NCBI RefSeq assembly: GCF_013359815.1
Contig: NZ_JABMCF010000035.1
Span: forward strand, 186,001-250,000
Source of the DNA: Curtobacterium flaccumfaciens
Lineage (GTDB): Bacteria > Actinomycetota > Actinomycetes > Actinomycetales > Microbacteriaceae
Reading direction: 5' to 3'
DNA: 64,000 nucleotides
Under the pieces are notes generated by a model that had not been told where the DNA came from, made no database searches, and was given only the letters and a program-made list of their open reading frames with translations. Shown piece by piece: positions 28,287 through 36,779 of this stretch (position 1 is the first letter of the stretch; the number at the start of each line of letters is the position of its first letter). The position numbers were made by a program, and so were the translations under genes.

Positions 28287-28657
28287 GGCAGGGTGTCCCT
28301 TCGTCGATCGACCGCGCGGGCGAGGCTGTGGTGTTCCCAGTCGGTGTCGTCACGCGGGTCGGCCCTGCGGACGCGGGTGGCGACGGCCGTCCAGTCCGTG
28401 CGCCCGGCGCCGACCTGTTCGACCGCGTCCAGGACCCCGTCGACGCCCTGGGCCACGACGCGCTTGCCGGTCGGCCCGACGATCACGAGCCGGACGGTGC
28501 CCGGGACCTCGTGGACGCGGATCCGATCGTCCGCGAAGAGCCGGGTCGCCCAGGCGGCCAGCCGGAGCTGCGCCCGCTTGCGCGCCGCGGGGGTGTCCTC
28601 GACACCGGCGGCGTACCAGTCACGGTGCCCGCCGTTGCCGCCACATCCGCCGCACAT
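28283..28657 (-). CDS. Small protein with an MCGGCGG N-terminus
   Basis: 124 residues. The ATG at 28657 overlaps the upstream stop (ATGA) and the stop overlaps the next start (GTGA), so it is locked into the operon. It begins [15 protein letters not shown], a Cys/Gly/His motif that may bind metal. The rest is soluble, with a strand-rich core (VRLVIVGPTGKRVVAQG) and Arg-rich ends. I do not recognise a named family. Fixed between two hydrolase genes, it may be a subunit or metal chaperone for one of them. Confidence 0.75.
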   Translation of the reverse strand: MCGGCGGNGGHRDWYAAGVEDTPAARKRAQLRLAAWATRLFADDRIRVHEVPGTVRLVIVGPTGKRVVAQGVDGVLDAVEQVGAGRTDWTAVATRVRRADPRDDTDWEHHSLARAVDRRRDTLP

Positions 28658-29559
28658 CAGTACTCGCGTGGGCGCTCGGGCTGCGCGAACGGGAAGCGGA
28701 CGCGGAAGTCGTCGGCGATCTCGTTCATCGTGACGAACCGGACGCCCTCGTGGCCCCCGATGTACTCGATGAGCCGCTCGATCATGAGCAGGACCTGCGG
28801 CCGCCCGGAGACGTCGGGGTGGATCGTGATCGGGAAGACGGCGTAGTCGAGTTCGCGGTACACCCAGTCGAACTGGTCCTTCCACATCTGCTCGACGTCG
28901 CGCGGGTTGACGAAGCCGTGGCTGTTCGGGCTCGACTTGATGAACATCATCGGGGGCAGGTCGTCGACGTACCAGTTCGCCGCGATCTCGACGAGGTCGA
29001 TCTCGCTCCCGTGGACGAGCGGCGTCATCCACGTGTGCGGGTCCTGCGAGTAGTCGATCGGTGTCCACTGGTCGCCGACGATCGAGTAGTAGGGGACGAA
29101 GTCCTTGTGCTGCTGACTGTGGTCGTAGCTGAACCCGAACTTCTCCAGGAGCGTGGGCGTGTAGCTGCTCAGTTCCCACCACGGCGCGACGTAGCCCGTC
29201 GGCTGCTGACCCGTGAGTCGCGTGATCAGCTCGACCGAGCGCTCCATCACCGCGTCCTCCTGCGCTTCGGTCATCGCCACGGGGTTCTCGTGGCTGTACC
29301 CGTGCGCACCGATCTCGTGGCCGGCGTCGAACAGGGCCTTGCACTGGTCCGGGAAGGTCTCGAGCGAGTGGCCGGGGATGAACCAGGTCGCCGCGATGTC
29401 GGCGCGGTCGAACACCTTCTGCAGACGGGGGACGCCGGTCCGTCCGGCGAAGATCCCGCGCTGGATGTCCGAGGGGGAATCCGCCCCTCCGTAGGAGCCG
29501 AGCCAGCCTGCGACCGCGTCGATGTCGACGCCGAAGGACACGAAGATCTCTTTCACCAT
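28657..29559 (-). CDS. Polysaccharide deacetylase/imidase-family hydrolase (PuuE/PgdA-like)
   Basis: 300 residues from the ATG at 29559. It matches the NodB-type branch that includes Helicobacter PgdA, allantoinase PuuE and bacterial cyclic imidases. Seen: [61 protein letters not shown] (metal His pair), VAPWWELS and [12 protein letters not shown]. There is no signal peptide, so a cytoplasmic small-molecule amidase fits better than a wall deacetylase. First gene of the operon, divergent from a LacI regulator across two operator-like palindromes. Confidence 0.85.
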   Translation of the reverse strand: MVKEIFVSFGVDIDAVAGWLGSYGGADSPSDIQRGIFAGRTGVPRLQKVFDRADIAATWFIPGHSLETFPDQCKALFDAGHEIGAHGYSHENPVAMTEAQEDAVMERSVELITRLTGQQPTGYVAPWWELSSYTPTLLEKFGFSYDHSQQHKDFVPYYSIVGDQWTPIDYSQDPHTWMTPLVHGSEIDLVEIAANWYVDDLPPMMFIKSSPNSHGFVNPRDVEQMWKDQFDWVYRELDYAVFPITIHPDVSGRPQVLLMIERLIEYIGGHEGVRFVTMNEIADDFRVRFPFAQPERPREY

Positions 29560-29591
29560 GGGACACCGTCTCTCGTCGTTGCTGCAATTCG

Positions 29592-29605
29592 TGCAATCGT
29601 TTGCA
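29592..29605. promoter_or_regulatory. LacI-type operator candidate 1
   Basis: TGCAATCGTTTGCA: a palindrome with central CG, six of seven positions matching in the two arms. It lies 33 bases before the hydrolase start. LacI-family sites typically have this centre. Confidence 0.55.
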
Positions 29606-29700
29606 TTGACCGGAATCCTGACAGTCGACTGTTTCGATCGACGTCCAACCGTGTAACCAGTGTGTTTCGGCTCGTCCGGGCTGTCGTCGGGCGAGGCGCC

Positions 29701-29714
29701 CGCAAACGTTCGCG
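29701..29714. promoter_or_regulatory. LacI-type operator candidate 2
   Basis: CGCAAACGTTCGCG: again a central CG with six of seven arm positions matching, and sharing the GCAAAC arm with site 1. It lies 28 bases before the -10 box of the LacI gene, about 109 bases from site 1, a spacing that allows autoregulation and looping. Confidence 0.5.
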
Positions 29715-29742
29715 CCGTCCGGTGTGACGACGATCTGTCACC

Positions 29743-29748
29743 TAGACT
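29743..29748 (+). promoter_or_regulatory. -10 box of a leaderless transcript (LacI gene)
   Basis: TAGACT ends six bases before the ATG at 29755. Confidence 0.5.
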
Positions 29749-29754
29749 CGACGG

Positions 29755-30807
29755 ATGGGCAGTACGAGCGACGACCCGGCCGGACACGGTCAGCAGGATC
29801 GTCGTGGTGACGTGAACCTCCAGGCCATCGCCGCGCTCGCCGGCGTGCACATCTCGACGGCGTCGCGCGTGCTCCGACAGGCGGAGCCGACCAAGGGGTG
29901 GAGCGCCTCGGCGCAGCGGGTGATCGCGGCGGCGGCCGAGCTCGGGTACCGCCCCAACCGACTCGCAGCATCGCTCCGGACCCGGCGGTCGAACACCATC
30001 GGCGTCGTGATGCCACGGCTCGCCGACACGGTCATCGCGACGATCTGCCAGTCCGTCGAGTCGGCCGCCCGATCTGCCGGGTACCAGCTGTTGCTCACGA
30101 CGCCCCCGGACGACATGGGAGCGCAACTGGACGCGGTCGACTTCCTGCTCTCCCGACAGGTCGACGGCCTCATCGTCAGCTCGCTCCACCTGTCGTCCCC
30201 GAACCCTCGGCTGATGGACCTCCCCGTGCCGGTCATCGCGACGAACCGCCACCCCGGGGACTGGATGCCCGCCGTGGTCGGTGACGACGTCGAGGGCGGC
30301 CGGATGGCGACGGAACACCTGCTCGCGCTGGGGCACCGCCGCATCGGCGTCATCGCGGGTCCGCGCCACGCCAGCACCGCCGTGGAGCGGGTGGCCGGGT
30401 TCCGCCTGGCGCACGAGCAGCGGGACCTCGCCGTGGACGACGCGCTCGTCGTCCACAGCGACTTCGAGGTCGAGGGAGGCGTGGTCGGCGCGCACACGCT
30501 GCTCTCGCTGTCGGACCCGCCGACCGCGATCTTCGCCGTCAACGACACCGCGGCGATCGGCGTGATGGGCGCCGCACGGCAACGCGGCCTCCGCGTGCCC
30601 GACGACCTGTCGATCGTCGGCTACAACGACATCTCGGTCGTGGCGCAGCTGCCCACGCCCATGACGACCGTGCACTCACCGACCGCGCTGATGGGCACCG
30701 TGGCCGTGGAGCGGCTGCTCGCGGCGATCGGCGACGGGGCACTGCAGGGCGCGACGCTCCCGGTCTCGCTCGTGGTGCGGTCGTCGACCGGACGTCCGGC
30801 GGGCTGA
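29755..30807 (+). CDS. LacI-family transcriptional regulator
   Basis: 350 residues. The N-terminal helix-turn-helix and hinge are [23 protein letters not shown] and [12 protein letters not shown]. The periplasmic-binding-like sensor domain follows ([48 protein letters not shown]). It binds a small ligand and controls the divergent six-gene operon through the palindromes at 29592 and 29701. This is inferred from position and site form. The start is the ATG directly downstream of a -10 box. Confidence 0.92.
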   Translation: MGSTSDDPAGHGQQDRRGDVNLQAIAALAGVHISTASRVLRQAEPTKGWSASAQRVIAAAAELGYRPNRLAASLRTRRSNTIGVVMPRLADTVIATICQSVESAARSAGYQLLLTTPPDDMGAQLDAVDFLLSRQVDGLIVSSLHLSSPNPRLMDLPVPVIATNRHPGDWMPAVVGDDVEGGRMATEHLLALGHRRIGVIAGPRHASTAVERVAGFRLAHEQRDLAVDDALVVHSDFEVEGGVVGAHTLLSLSDPPTAIFAVNDTAAIGVMGAARQRGLRVPDDLSIVGYNDISVVAQLPTPMTTVHSPTALMGTVAVERLLAAIGDGALQGATLPVSLVVRSSTGRPAG

Positions 30808-30864
30808 TCCAGGACAGGGCGCTCTGACCGGACCACGCGAGCGGGTGCCCGAGCGGCGTCGCGG

Positions 30865-30870
30865 TATGGT
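30865..30870 (+). promoter_or_regulatory. -10 box of a leaderless transcript (ROK gene)
   Basis: TATGGT ends six bases before the ATG at 30877. Confidence 0.5.
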
Positions 30871-30876
30871 CGCGGC

Positions 30877-32199
30877 ATGGCAGAGCATCGACGCGGAGCG
30901 AACCTCCCGTCGATCGGCGGGTTCAACCGCACCGTGGTCCTCGACGCCGTCCGCCGCTCGCCCGACGGCCTGAGTCGCGTCGAACTCGCCGCCCGCACCG
31001 GACTGAGCGCGCAGACGGTGTCGAACGTCACCCGGTTCCTGATCGAGGCCGGCATGATCGTCGAGTCCGGCACCGTCGTGTCCGGCCGCGGCAAGCCCCG
31101 CACCATCCTGCGGCTCGAACCGGGCAGCCGGTACGCGGTCGGCGTGCACGTCGACCCGGCCGTCGTCACCTACGTGCTGCTCGACCTCGCCGGCACCGTC
31201 GTCGCCGCGTCCACCACCTCGACCCCCACCGCCGACGACCCGTCCGAGGTGGTGCGCACCATCGCCTCGGCCGTCGACGGGCTCGTCGCCGACGCCGGGG
31301 TGGCCGTCGACAGCGTGCTCGGCGTCGGGATCGCGAGCCCCGGACCCATCGACGTCGAGGCCGGCATCGTGGTCGACCCGCCGTTCCTGCCCCGGTGGCG
31401 GGACGTGCCGCTGCGCGATGCGCTCGCCGAGGCCACCGGCTACCCGGTCCTGCTCGAGAAGGACGTCACGGCAGCCGCGGTCGGCGAGATGTTCCTGGCG
31501 GGGGAGTCCTCGGCCCGGAACTTCGCGTTCGTGTACTTCGGCACCGGGTTCGGCGTCGGGCTCGTCGTCGACCACGAACCCGTGCGCGGGGTGGGGTCGA
31601 ACGCGGGTGACGCCGGGCACATCATGGTCGACCAGGGGTCGCTCGCGGGCACCCCGGACGGCTCGGGCACGCGCGGCGAGGTCGGTGCAGCCGTCGCGCC
31701 GGACCGGCTGGTGCGGGTCGCGCGGTCGCGGGGTCTGGCGTTGTCGGGCGGCGGCGCGGTCGCCGACGCAGATGCTGGTGCAGACGCCGCGGGTGCCACC
31801 GACGCCGCCGATGCCACGGACGCCGCCGACGCCGCCGACGTCGACGCCGTGAACGCCGCGTGGGACGAGCTCGCCGCGGCCATCGCGGACGGGGACGACA
31901 CCGCCGTCACGCTCGCGGCCGATGCCGGTACGGTCATGGGCAACGCCGTCGTCCTCATCGTGAACCTGCTCGACATCGACCGCGTGGTGTTCGGCGGCCC
32001 GTTCTGGTCACGCATCGCGAGCGCTGCCCTGCCGGCTGCGCGGACCGCCATCGTCGGGTCGCCGCTGCTCGTGCCGAAGCACGCCGTGCAGGTGGTGGAG
32101 AGCGACCGCGGTGCCGACGTCGCCGCCGTGGGTGCCGCCTGCCTGGTACTCGACGCCGCGCTCTCGCCGCGGGCCAGCACCCTGCTCATCCGGCGCTGA
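30877..32199 (+). CDS. ROK-family regulator with a lost zinc site
   Basis: 440 residues. An N-terminal winged helix (LDAVRRSPDGLSRVELAA, SAQTVSNVTRFL) is followed by a ROK sugar-kinase-like domain (VGVGIASPGPID, YFGTGFGVGLVVDH). The usual zinc loop with four cysteines (CxCGxxGC) after GH is absent: here GHIMVDQGSL is followed by no Cys. Residues about 296-328 form an Ala/Asp-rich insert of repeated TDAAD-like units. The protein likely represses sugar genes in response to a sugar or sugar phosphate. Target genes are not evident nearby. Confidence 0.88.
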   Translation: MAEHRRGANLPSIGGFNRTVVLDAVRRSPDGLSRVELAARTGLSAQTVSNVTRFLIEAGMIVESGTVVSGRGKPRTILRLEPGSRYAVGVHVDPAVVTYVLLDLAGTVVAASTTSTPTADDPSEVVRTIASAVDGLVADAGVAVDSVLGVGIASPGPIDVEAGIVVDPPFLPRWRDVPLRDALAEATGYPVLLEKDVTAAAVGEMFLAGESSARNFAFVYFGTGFGVGLVVDHEPVRGVGSNAGDAGHIMVDQGSLAGTPDGSGTRGEVGAAVAPDRLVRVARSRGLALSGGGAVADADAGADAAGATDAADATDAADAADVDAVNAAWDELAAAIADGDDTAVTLAADAGTVMGNAVVLIVNLLDIDRVVFGGPFWSRIASAALPAARTAIVGSPLLVPKHAVQVVESDRGADVAAVGAACLVLDAALSPRASTLLIRR

Positions 32200-32307
32200 C
32201 GGCACGGCGCCGTCGCCCGGCGCCCTGCCCGGCCGGAGCACTCCGCCCCGGCCCGCTACGCTGCGATCCGACGCAGCCGCCAGGTGTGCGGGATCGACGG
32301 GGGACAC

Positions 32308-33273
32308 ATGACGGACAGCACGGACAGCGCGGGCGGCAAGGACGGCACGGACGGCACGATGGACCCGCGGTGGGCGAGGGTGCGTCCACTCGTGTTCCGG
32401 ACGATCATCGGCGCGGTCGTCGCCGCGGGCCTGGTCGGCATCGCCGCGGTGCTCCTCGGCGACTTCGGCATGGTCGCGGTCCAGCTGCTCCTGACGATCG
32501 TCGTCGTGGTCGTCTTCGCGCTGCTGTCCTGGTACGACGCCGACGTGTCGTCCAGGCGGTCGGGGATCTTCGCGTTCGCGAGCATCGCCACGTCGATGTA
32601 CCTGCTCGTCGCCGGTCTGTACAAGGTGTGGATCGTGCCGACGGGCATCTCCGGTGACGGCATCTGGTTCGTCCTGGAGCACTTCTGGCACTGGATCTGG
32701 CTCGTCGGCGTCGCCCGGGTGGCGCTCCTGCACGTCCACCTGCTCCTCGTGATCCACCGGCGGTACCCGACGCCCGTCCTGCAGGTCGTCGCGAAGGCCA
32801 CCGTCGGCGTCATCGCCCTGCTCACACTGCTGCTCTCGATCCCGCTGCTCGCGCCGGACGTCGACTACGCCCGCGGCTACTGGCGGCTCGTCTGGGTGGT
32901 GGTGATCCTCGACCTGCTCGGGACCGTCGTGGTGCCCCTGAGCAACGCCCTGTTCCGTCCGCGAGCCACGCTGCCGTCGGCGACGTGGCCGGTTCCCGAG
33001 CAGCAGCCGGCGTGGAGCGCGACGCCGACGCCCGCGGCTCCCGCACCCGCTCCTGCACCCGATCTGCCGCTGCCGCCCGCTCCTGCGCCCGCTCCCGCTC
33101 GCGCCTCCACCCCCGGTCCCGCGCCCGAGACGGTCGTCGCGTCCGACGGGCGTCGCTACGCGTCCCGTCCGTCGGCCTCCCGCGCCCTGGCCTGGCCCCG
33201 CTACGTCGACGGCACGCCCCTGCCCGCGCTGCCCGACGGGACGCCGGACTTCTCGGAGGTCACCGAGCGCTGA
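32308..33273 (+). CDS. Polytopic membrane protein with Pro/Ala-rich tail
   Basis: 321 residues from the ATG at 32308 (GGGGGA ribosome site). About six membrane helices lie between residues 30 and 210 (for example IIGAVVAAGLVGIAAVLLG and VQLLLTIVVVVVFALLSW). Residues about 230-280 are APAPAPAP-type linker. The last 35 residues form a small conserved-looking cap (ASDGRRYASRPSASRALAWPR...). I recognise no family. It is a single gene between a ROK regulator and a repeat-bounded surface-protein gene. Confidence 0.72.
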   Translation: MTDSTDSAGGKDGTDGTMDPRWARVRPLVFRTIIGAVVAAGLVGIAAVLLGDFGMVAVQLLLTIVVVVVFALLSWYDADVSSRRSGIFAFASIATSMYLLVAGLYKVWIVPTGISGDGIWFVLEHFWHWIWLVGVARVALLHVHLLLVIHRRYPTPVLQVVAKATVGVIALLTLLLSIPLLAPDVDYARGYWRLVWVVVILDLLGTVVVPLSNALFRPRATLPSATWPVPEQQPAWSATPTPAAPAPAPAPDLPLPPAPAPAPARASTPGPAPETVVASDGRRYASRPSASRALAWPRYVDGTPLPALPDGTPDFSEVTER

Positions 33274-33293
33274 CACCTCGAGCAACGAGTGTG

Positions 33294-33334
33294 CAGAAGA
33301 CGTCGGGTTCGCAGTGCGGACCCGACGTCTTCTG
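33294..33334. repeat. Long perfect hairpin, left copy of a direct repeat
   Basis: CAGAAGACGTCGGGT pairs perfectly with ACCCGACGTCTTCTG around an 11-base loop. The core (GTCGGGTTCGCA...GCGGACCCGAC) recurs at 35985-36035 and the following 75 bases are also alike, so the surface-protein gene between them is flanked by direct repeats of about 115 bp. Confidence 0.8.
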
Positions 33335-33365
33335 CGCACCGGATGCGGTGAGCGCGACCGCAGGG

Positions 33366-33409
33366 CGGACGGGAGGCGCGGTGCGGGGCCGCCCCGCGCC
33401 TCCCGTCCG
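33366..33409. terminator. GGAGGCGCGG-family hairpin
   Basis: CGGACGGGAGGCGCGG faces CCGCGCCTCCCGTCCG with almost no mismatch, a 16-bp stem. No U-tract. Likely terminator after the membrane protein gene; part of the left direct repeat. Confidence 0.6.
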
Positions 33410-33541
33410 CACGCGGCGGGTCCAGGGCGCCGGGCGCGACCCGGGACACCGTGCGTTCACCCCGCGGCCACCGGCCGGTCGCGTGGATGCTGAACAGTCG
33501 TGCAGGTCTCCGCCCGCTCGCTCCCCCGAGAAGGACCCTGC

Positions 33542-35959
33542 ATGCGCGCTCCCGTCCTGCGCCCGCCCACCCTGCGCCCGCCAACACTCCGCATCGGCGC
33601 CGCCGTCGCGACCGCCCTGGTCGTCGTCGCCGGTGTCGTCACCGCCAGCCCGGCCCTCGCCGCCGTCGGTGACGACGACCCGGCCGTCGGTGCCGTCGCG
33701 GCGAACGGCCTCGTCGTCAACGAGGTCGAGTCGAACGCCGACGACACCGACTGGGTCGAGCTCAAGAACACCTCGGGCACCGCGATCGACCTGACCGGGT
33801 ACGCGTTCCTCGACTCCGACAACTCGCACGACGCGTACGTGCTGCCCAGCGGCTCGACGATCGCCGCCGGCGGGTACTTCGTCGTCGACCAGCTGTCCGC
33901 GACCGCCCCCGGCTTCGACTTCGGGCTCGGCGGTGCGGACACCGCGCGCCTGTACGACCCCGCCGGCGACCTGGTGCTCCGGTACGCCTGGACGACCCAC
34001 GCGGGTGTCACCTACGGTCGCTGCGCCGACGGCGTCGGACCGCTCGTGGACACCACGGCCTCGACCAAGGGCGCTGCGAACGACTGCTCCTCACCCGTGC
34101 GCATCAACGAGGTCGAGTCGCAGGACGGCACCCCCGGCGACTGGGTGGAGCTGACCAACACCGGCAGCACCACCGTCGACCTGGGCGGGTACGTGCTGCG
34201 GGACAGCGAGGACGACCACACGTACGCGATCCCCGCGGGCACGACCGTCGCGGCCGGGGGCTTCACCGTCCTCGACGAGGCGGCGTTCGGCTTCGGACTC
34301 GGCAAGGCGGACTCCGCGCGGCTGTTCGACGCCCGCGGTGCGGTCGTCGACTCGACCTCGTGGACGGCGCACGCCGCCACGACGTACGGCCGCAACCCCG
34401 ACGGCACCGGCGACTTCGCCGAGACGGCAGCACCCACGAAGGGCGCGGCGAACCGGTTCGCCGGCGTCGTCACCGCCGAGGCCTGGCCCGGCGGCCCGGA
34501 CGAGACCGTGCTCGACGACGAGGACACCTTCACCGGTGACCTGAGCGGCCTCGACTGGACGACCTCGGGGAGCTCGCGGGACGGGCAGCTCTGGGCCGTG
34601 CAGAACGGCGACGGCCTGCTCTACCACCTGACCTCGGCCGGCGCGGGCGGCTGGGCGCCCTCGAACGCCGAGGGCACCGACCTGCGCTACGCCGACGGCA
34701 CGGGCACCCCGGACGCCGAGGGCGTGACCGTCACGAGCGACGACCCCGGTGCCGTCTACGTGTCGACCGAGCGGAACAACGACGTGTCGAGCACGAGCCG
34801 CCCGTCGGTCCTGCGCTACGCCACGACCGACGGCTCCGAGGGCACCCTGCGGGCCACGGACGAGTGGAACCTCGCCGCCGACTTCCCCGGGCTCGGCGCG
34901 AACGCCGGGCTCGAGGGCGTCACCTGGATCCCGGACACCTGGCTCACCGCGCACGGCTTCACCGACGAGCGCACCGGCGCCGCCTACGCACCGTCGAGCT
35001 ACGCCGGACACGGCGAGGGGCTCTTCTTCGTCGGGGTCGAGGGCACCGCGAGCGTGTACGCCTACGCCCTGATGGACGACGGGTCCTCGGCGCGGGTCGC
35101 CACGATCGCGACCTCGCTCGCCGTCGTCGCCGACGTGCAGTTCGACCCGACGCTCGACGCGCTCTGGGTGGTCTGCGACGAGGTGTGCTCGGGTCGGACC
35201 GCGCTGTACGAGGTGACCGACGGGGCATTCACCGCCTCGACGCTGTACGAGGCGCCCTCGGCCACCGACCGCACGCTCGCCAACGAGGGCTTCGCGATCT
35301 CGGGCGTCTGCACCGACGGGGAGCGCGCGACCTTCTACGCCGACGACAACGACACGGACGGGTTCTCGCTCCGCACGGGGACGTACCCGTGCGAGGGCGG
35401 CGACACCGGCCCGGGCACGGAGCCCACGCCGACCCCGACCCCGGGCGACGGCGGCACGACGCCGACCCCGGTTCCGAACCCGGGTGGGACGCCCACCGCG
35501 GTCCCGACCCCGGGTCCCTCGGCTGCCCCGGTTGCTCCGGTGGCGCCGTCGGAGTCGTTGTTGACGGAGGCGAACCGTGGTGGGGTGTCGGCTCCGGCGA
35601 CCGCTCGTGCGGGGGAGACGATCACGGTGACGGTCGGCACTGCTTCGGCCGGTGACACGGTGAACGTGTGGTTGTTCTCGGAGCCGACGCTGATCGGCAC
35701 GGCCGTGGTTGCTGCTGACGGGACGGTTCGTGTGACGATCCCGGCGGACACGGTGGCTGGTGCGCATCGTCTGGCGGTGACGGCTGCGGACGGGAGGCTG
35801 ATCGGGTGGACCCCGATCACGATCACCACGGATGGGCAGTTGGCATTCACGGGCGCTGTGGGCCTCGGTGCCGGTGCGTTGGTGGCGTTCCTGTTGCTCG
35901 CGGCGGGTGCGGGTGTGCTGATCGTGCGTCGCCGCAGGACCGCGGCCGCTGCGGAGTAG
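33542..35959 (+). CDS. Sortase-anchored surface protein with two lamin-tail domains
   Basis: 805 residues from the ATG at 33542 (GAGAAGGA site). A signal peptide ends near ALAA (about 40). Two lamin-tail domains follow (about 55-165 and 190-300; NEVESNADDTDWVELKNTSG, NEVESQDGTPGDWVELTNTG). A beta-propeller-like region (about 310-620) is followed by a Pro/Thr/Gly linker, an Ig-like module and LAFTG (767-771), a hydrophobic helix and RRRR. LAxTG is the class E sortase motif, so it is probably attached to the wall. From about base 35530 codons shift to GCT, GGT, TTG and GTG, unlike the first two-thirds. The role may be binding or enzymatic; unknown. Confidence 0.88.
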   Translation: MRAPVLRPPTLRPPTLRIGAAVATALVVVAGVVTASPALAAVGDDDPAVGAVAANGLVVNEVESNADDTDWVELKNTSGTAIDLTGYAFLDSDNSHDAYVLPSGSTIAAGGYFVVDQLSATAPGFDFGLGGADTARLYDPAGDLVLRYAWTTHAGVTYGRCADGVGPLVDTTASTKGAANDCSSPVRINEVESQDGTPGDWVELTNTGSTTVDLGGYVLRDSEDDHTYAIPAGTTVAAGGFTVLDEAAFGFGLGKADSARLFDARGAVVDSTSWTAHAATTYGRNPDGTGDFAETAAPTKGAANRFAGVVTAEAWPGGPDETVLDDEDTFTGDLSGLDWTTSGSSRDGQLWAVQNGDGLLYHLTSAGAGGWAPSNAEGTDLRYADGTGTPDAEGVTVTSDDPGAVYVSTERNNDVSSTSRPSVLRYATTDGSEGTLRATDEWNLAADFPGLGANAGLEGVTWIPDTWLTAHGFTDERTGAAYAPSSYAGHGEGLFFVGVEGTASVYAYALMDDGSSARVATIATSLAVVADVQFDPTLDALWVVCDEVCSGRTALYEVTDGAFTASTLYEAPSATDRTLANEGFAISGVCTDGERATFYADDNDTDGFSLRTGTYPCEGGDTGPGTEPTPTPTPGDGGTTPTPVPNPGGTPTAVPTPGPSAAPVAPVAPSESLLTEANRGGVSAPATARAGETITVTVGTASAGDTVNVWLFSEPTLIGTAVVAADGTVRVTIPADTVAGAHRLAVTAADGRLIGWTPITITTDGQLAFTGAVGLGAGALVAFLLLAAGAGVLIVRRRRTAAAAE

Positions 35960-35984
35960 TCCCCACGCCCCCCGGGCGCACTTC

Positions 35985-36035
35985 GTGAGCAGGAATGGTC
36001 GGGTTCGCACAGCGGACCCGACCATTGCTGCTCAC
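35985..36035. repeat. Long hairpin, right copy of the direct repeat
   Basis: GTGAGCAG, G, AATGGTCGGGT faces ACCCGACCATT, G, CTGCTCAC. It shares the core and loop of the hairpin at 33294 but has different outer arms. It lies 26 bases after the surface-protein stop. Confidence 0.8.
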
Positions 36036-36067
36036 CATGCGCGGTGGGCGCGACCGCGCGACGGACG

Positions 36068-36099
36068 GGAGGCGCGGGGCGGGGCCGCCACGCGCCTCC
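36068..36099. terminator. GGAGGCGCGG-family hairpin
   Basis: GGAGGCGCG pairs with CGCGCCTCC between two convergent genes. It is the right-hand counterpart of the hairpin at 33366. Confidence 0.55.
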
Positions 36100-36119
36100 A
36101 GGCCGGTGGGTGGCTGCGG

Positions 36120-36632
36120 TCAGTCCGCCGACCCGTGCATGGTCTGGGTGTCGTCCTGACCGGGGATGGCGTCCTTCGTGGTCCAGCCGTACCAGCGGCC
36201 GTCGATCTCGGTGACCGCGCGGCCGTCGCCGCAGGTGACGAGGCCCTTGGTCGGGAGCTCCTCGGGCAGGAAGTCGGCGGTCATCGCCGTGCCGCCGTAC
36301 GACTCGTCGAGCGGGGTGCAGTCGTCCACGTCGACGCCGTCCTTCGACGCGAACCCGATGACGTACCCGGGCTGCGAGACGTGGAGGCGGACGTCGATGT
36401 CCTTCGCGTCCTCCGGCACCCACTTCGGCATGAAGAAGGCCAGGTCCTCGGACTCCCCGGAGCGCGGGGCGTCGGAGTACGCGTCGAAGTGCTTCTGCGG
36501 GGTCTTGTTCGGCACGATGTCCTGAATCGCGCTGCAGCCGGCGGTCAGCAGCAGGGCGGACACCGCGGCGGTGGAGGCGAGGGCGATCCGGAGGGTGCGG
36601 CGGGCGGTGGTGGGGCGCGTGTCGGTGCTCAT
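36120..36632 (-). CDS. Lipoprotein of unknown function
   Basis: 170 residues from the ATG at 36632; codons further upstream give a disordered, unlikely extension. A lipobox (LLLTAGCSA) near residue 32 makes it a membrane-anchored lipoprotein. Visible features are PKWVPEDAKDIDVRLHVSQPG, a Cys pair (DDCTPL and TCGDG) that could form a disulfide, and a WYGWTTKDA strand near the end. No named family recognised. It is a single gene convergent with the surface-protein gene. Confidence 0.75.
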   Translation of the reverse strand: MSTDTRPTTARRTLRIALASTAAVSALLLTAGCSAIQDIVPNKTPQKHFDAYSDAPRSGESEDLAFFMPKWVPEDAKDIDVRLHVSQPGYVIGFASKDGVDVDDCTPLDESYGGTAMTADFLPEELPTKGLVTCGDGRAVTEIDGRWYGWTTKDAIPGQDDTQTMHGSAD

Positions 36633-36779
36633 GGATCCAGTCTCACGACGGAGGCGACGCTGAAACATCACGTGCGCACCCGGAAGTGGTCGGGGGTTAC
36701 CCCCACCCGGGGACCGCAGTACGCCGGGCCTGCCGAGGAGTGCTCAGGAGTGCCCAGGTCGCCCCGGTAAGCAGGTTCG

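Noticed and set aside
28657..29559. A peptidoglycan deacetylase acting on the cell wall
   Set aside because: No signal peptide or membrane anchor, and the operon contains cytoplasmic amidase, carrier and dehydrogenases.
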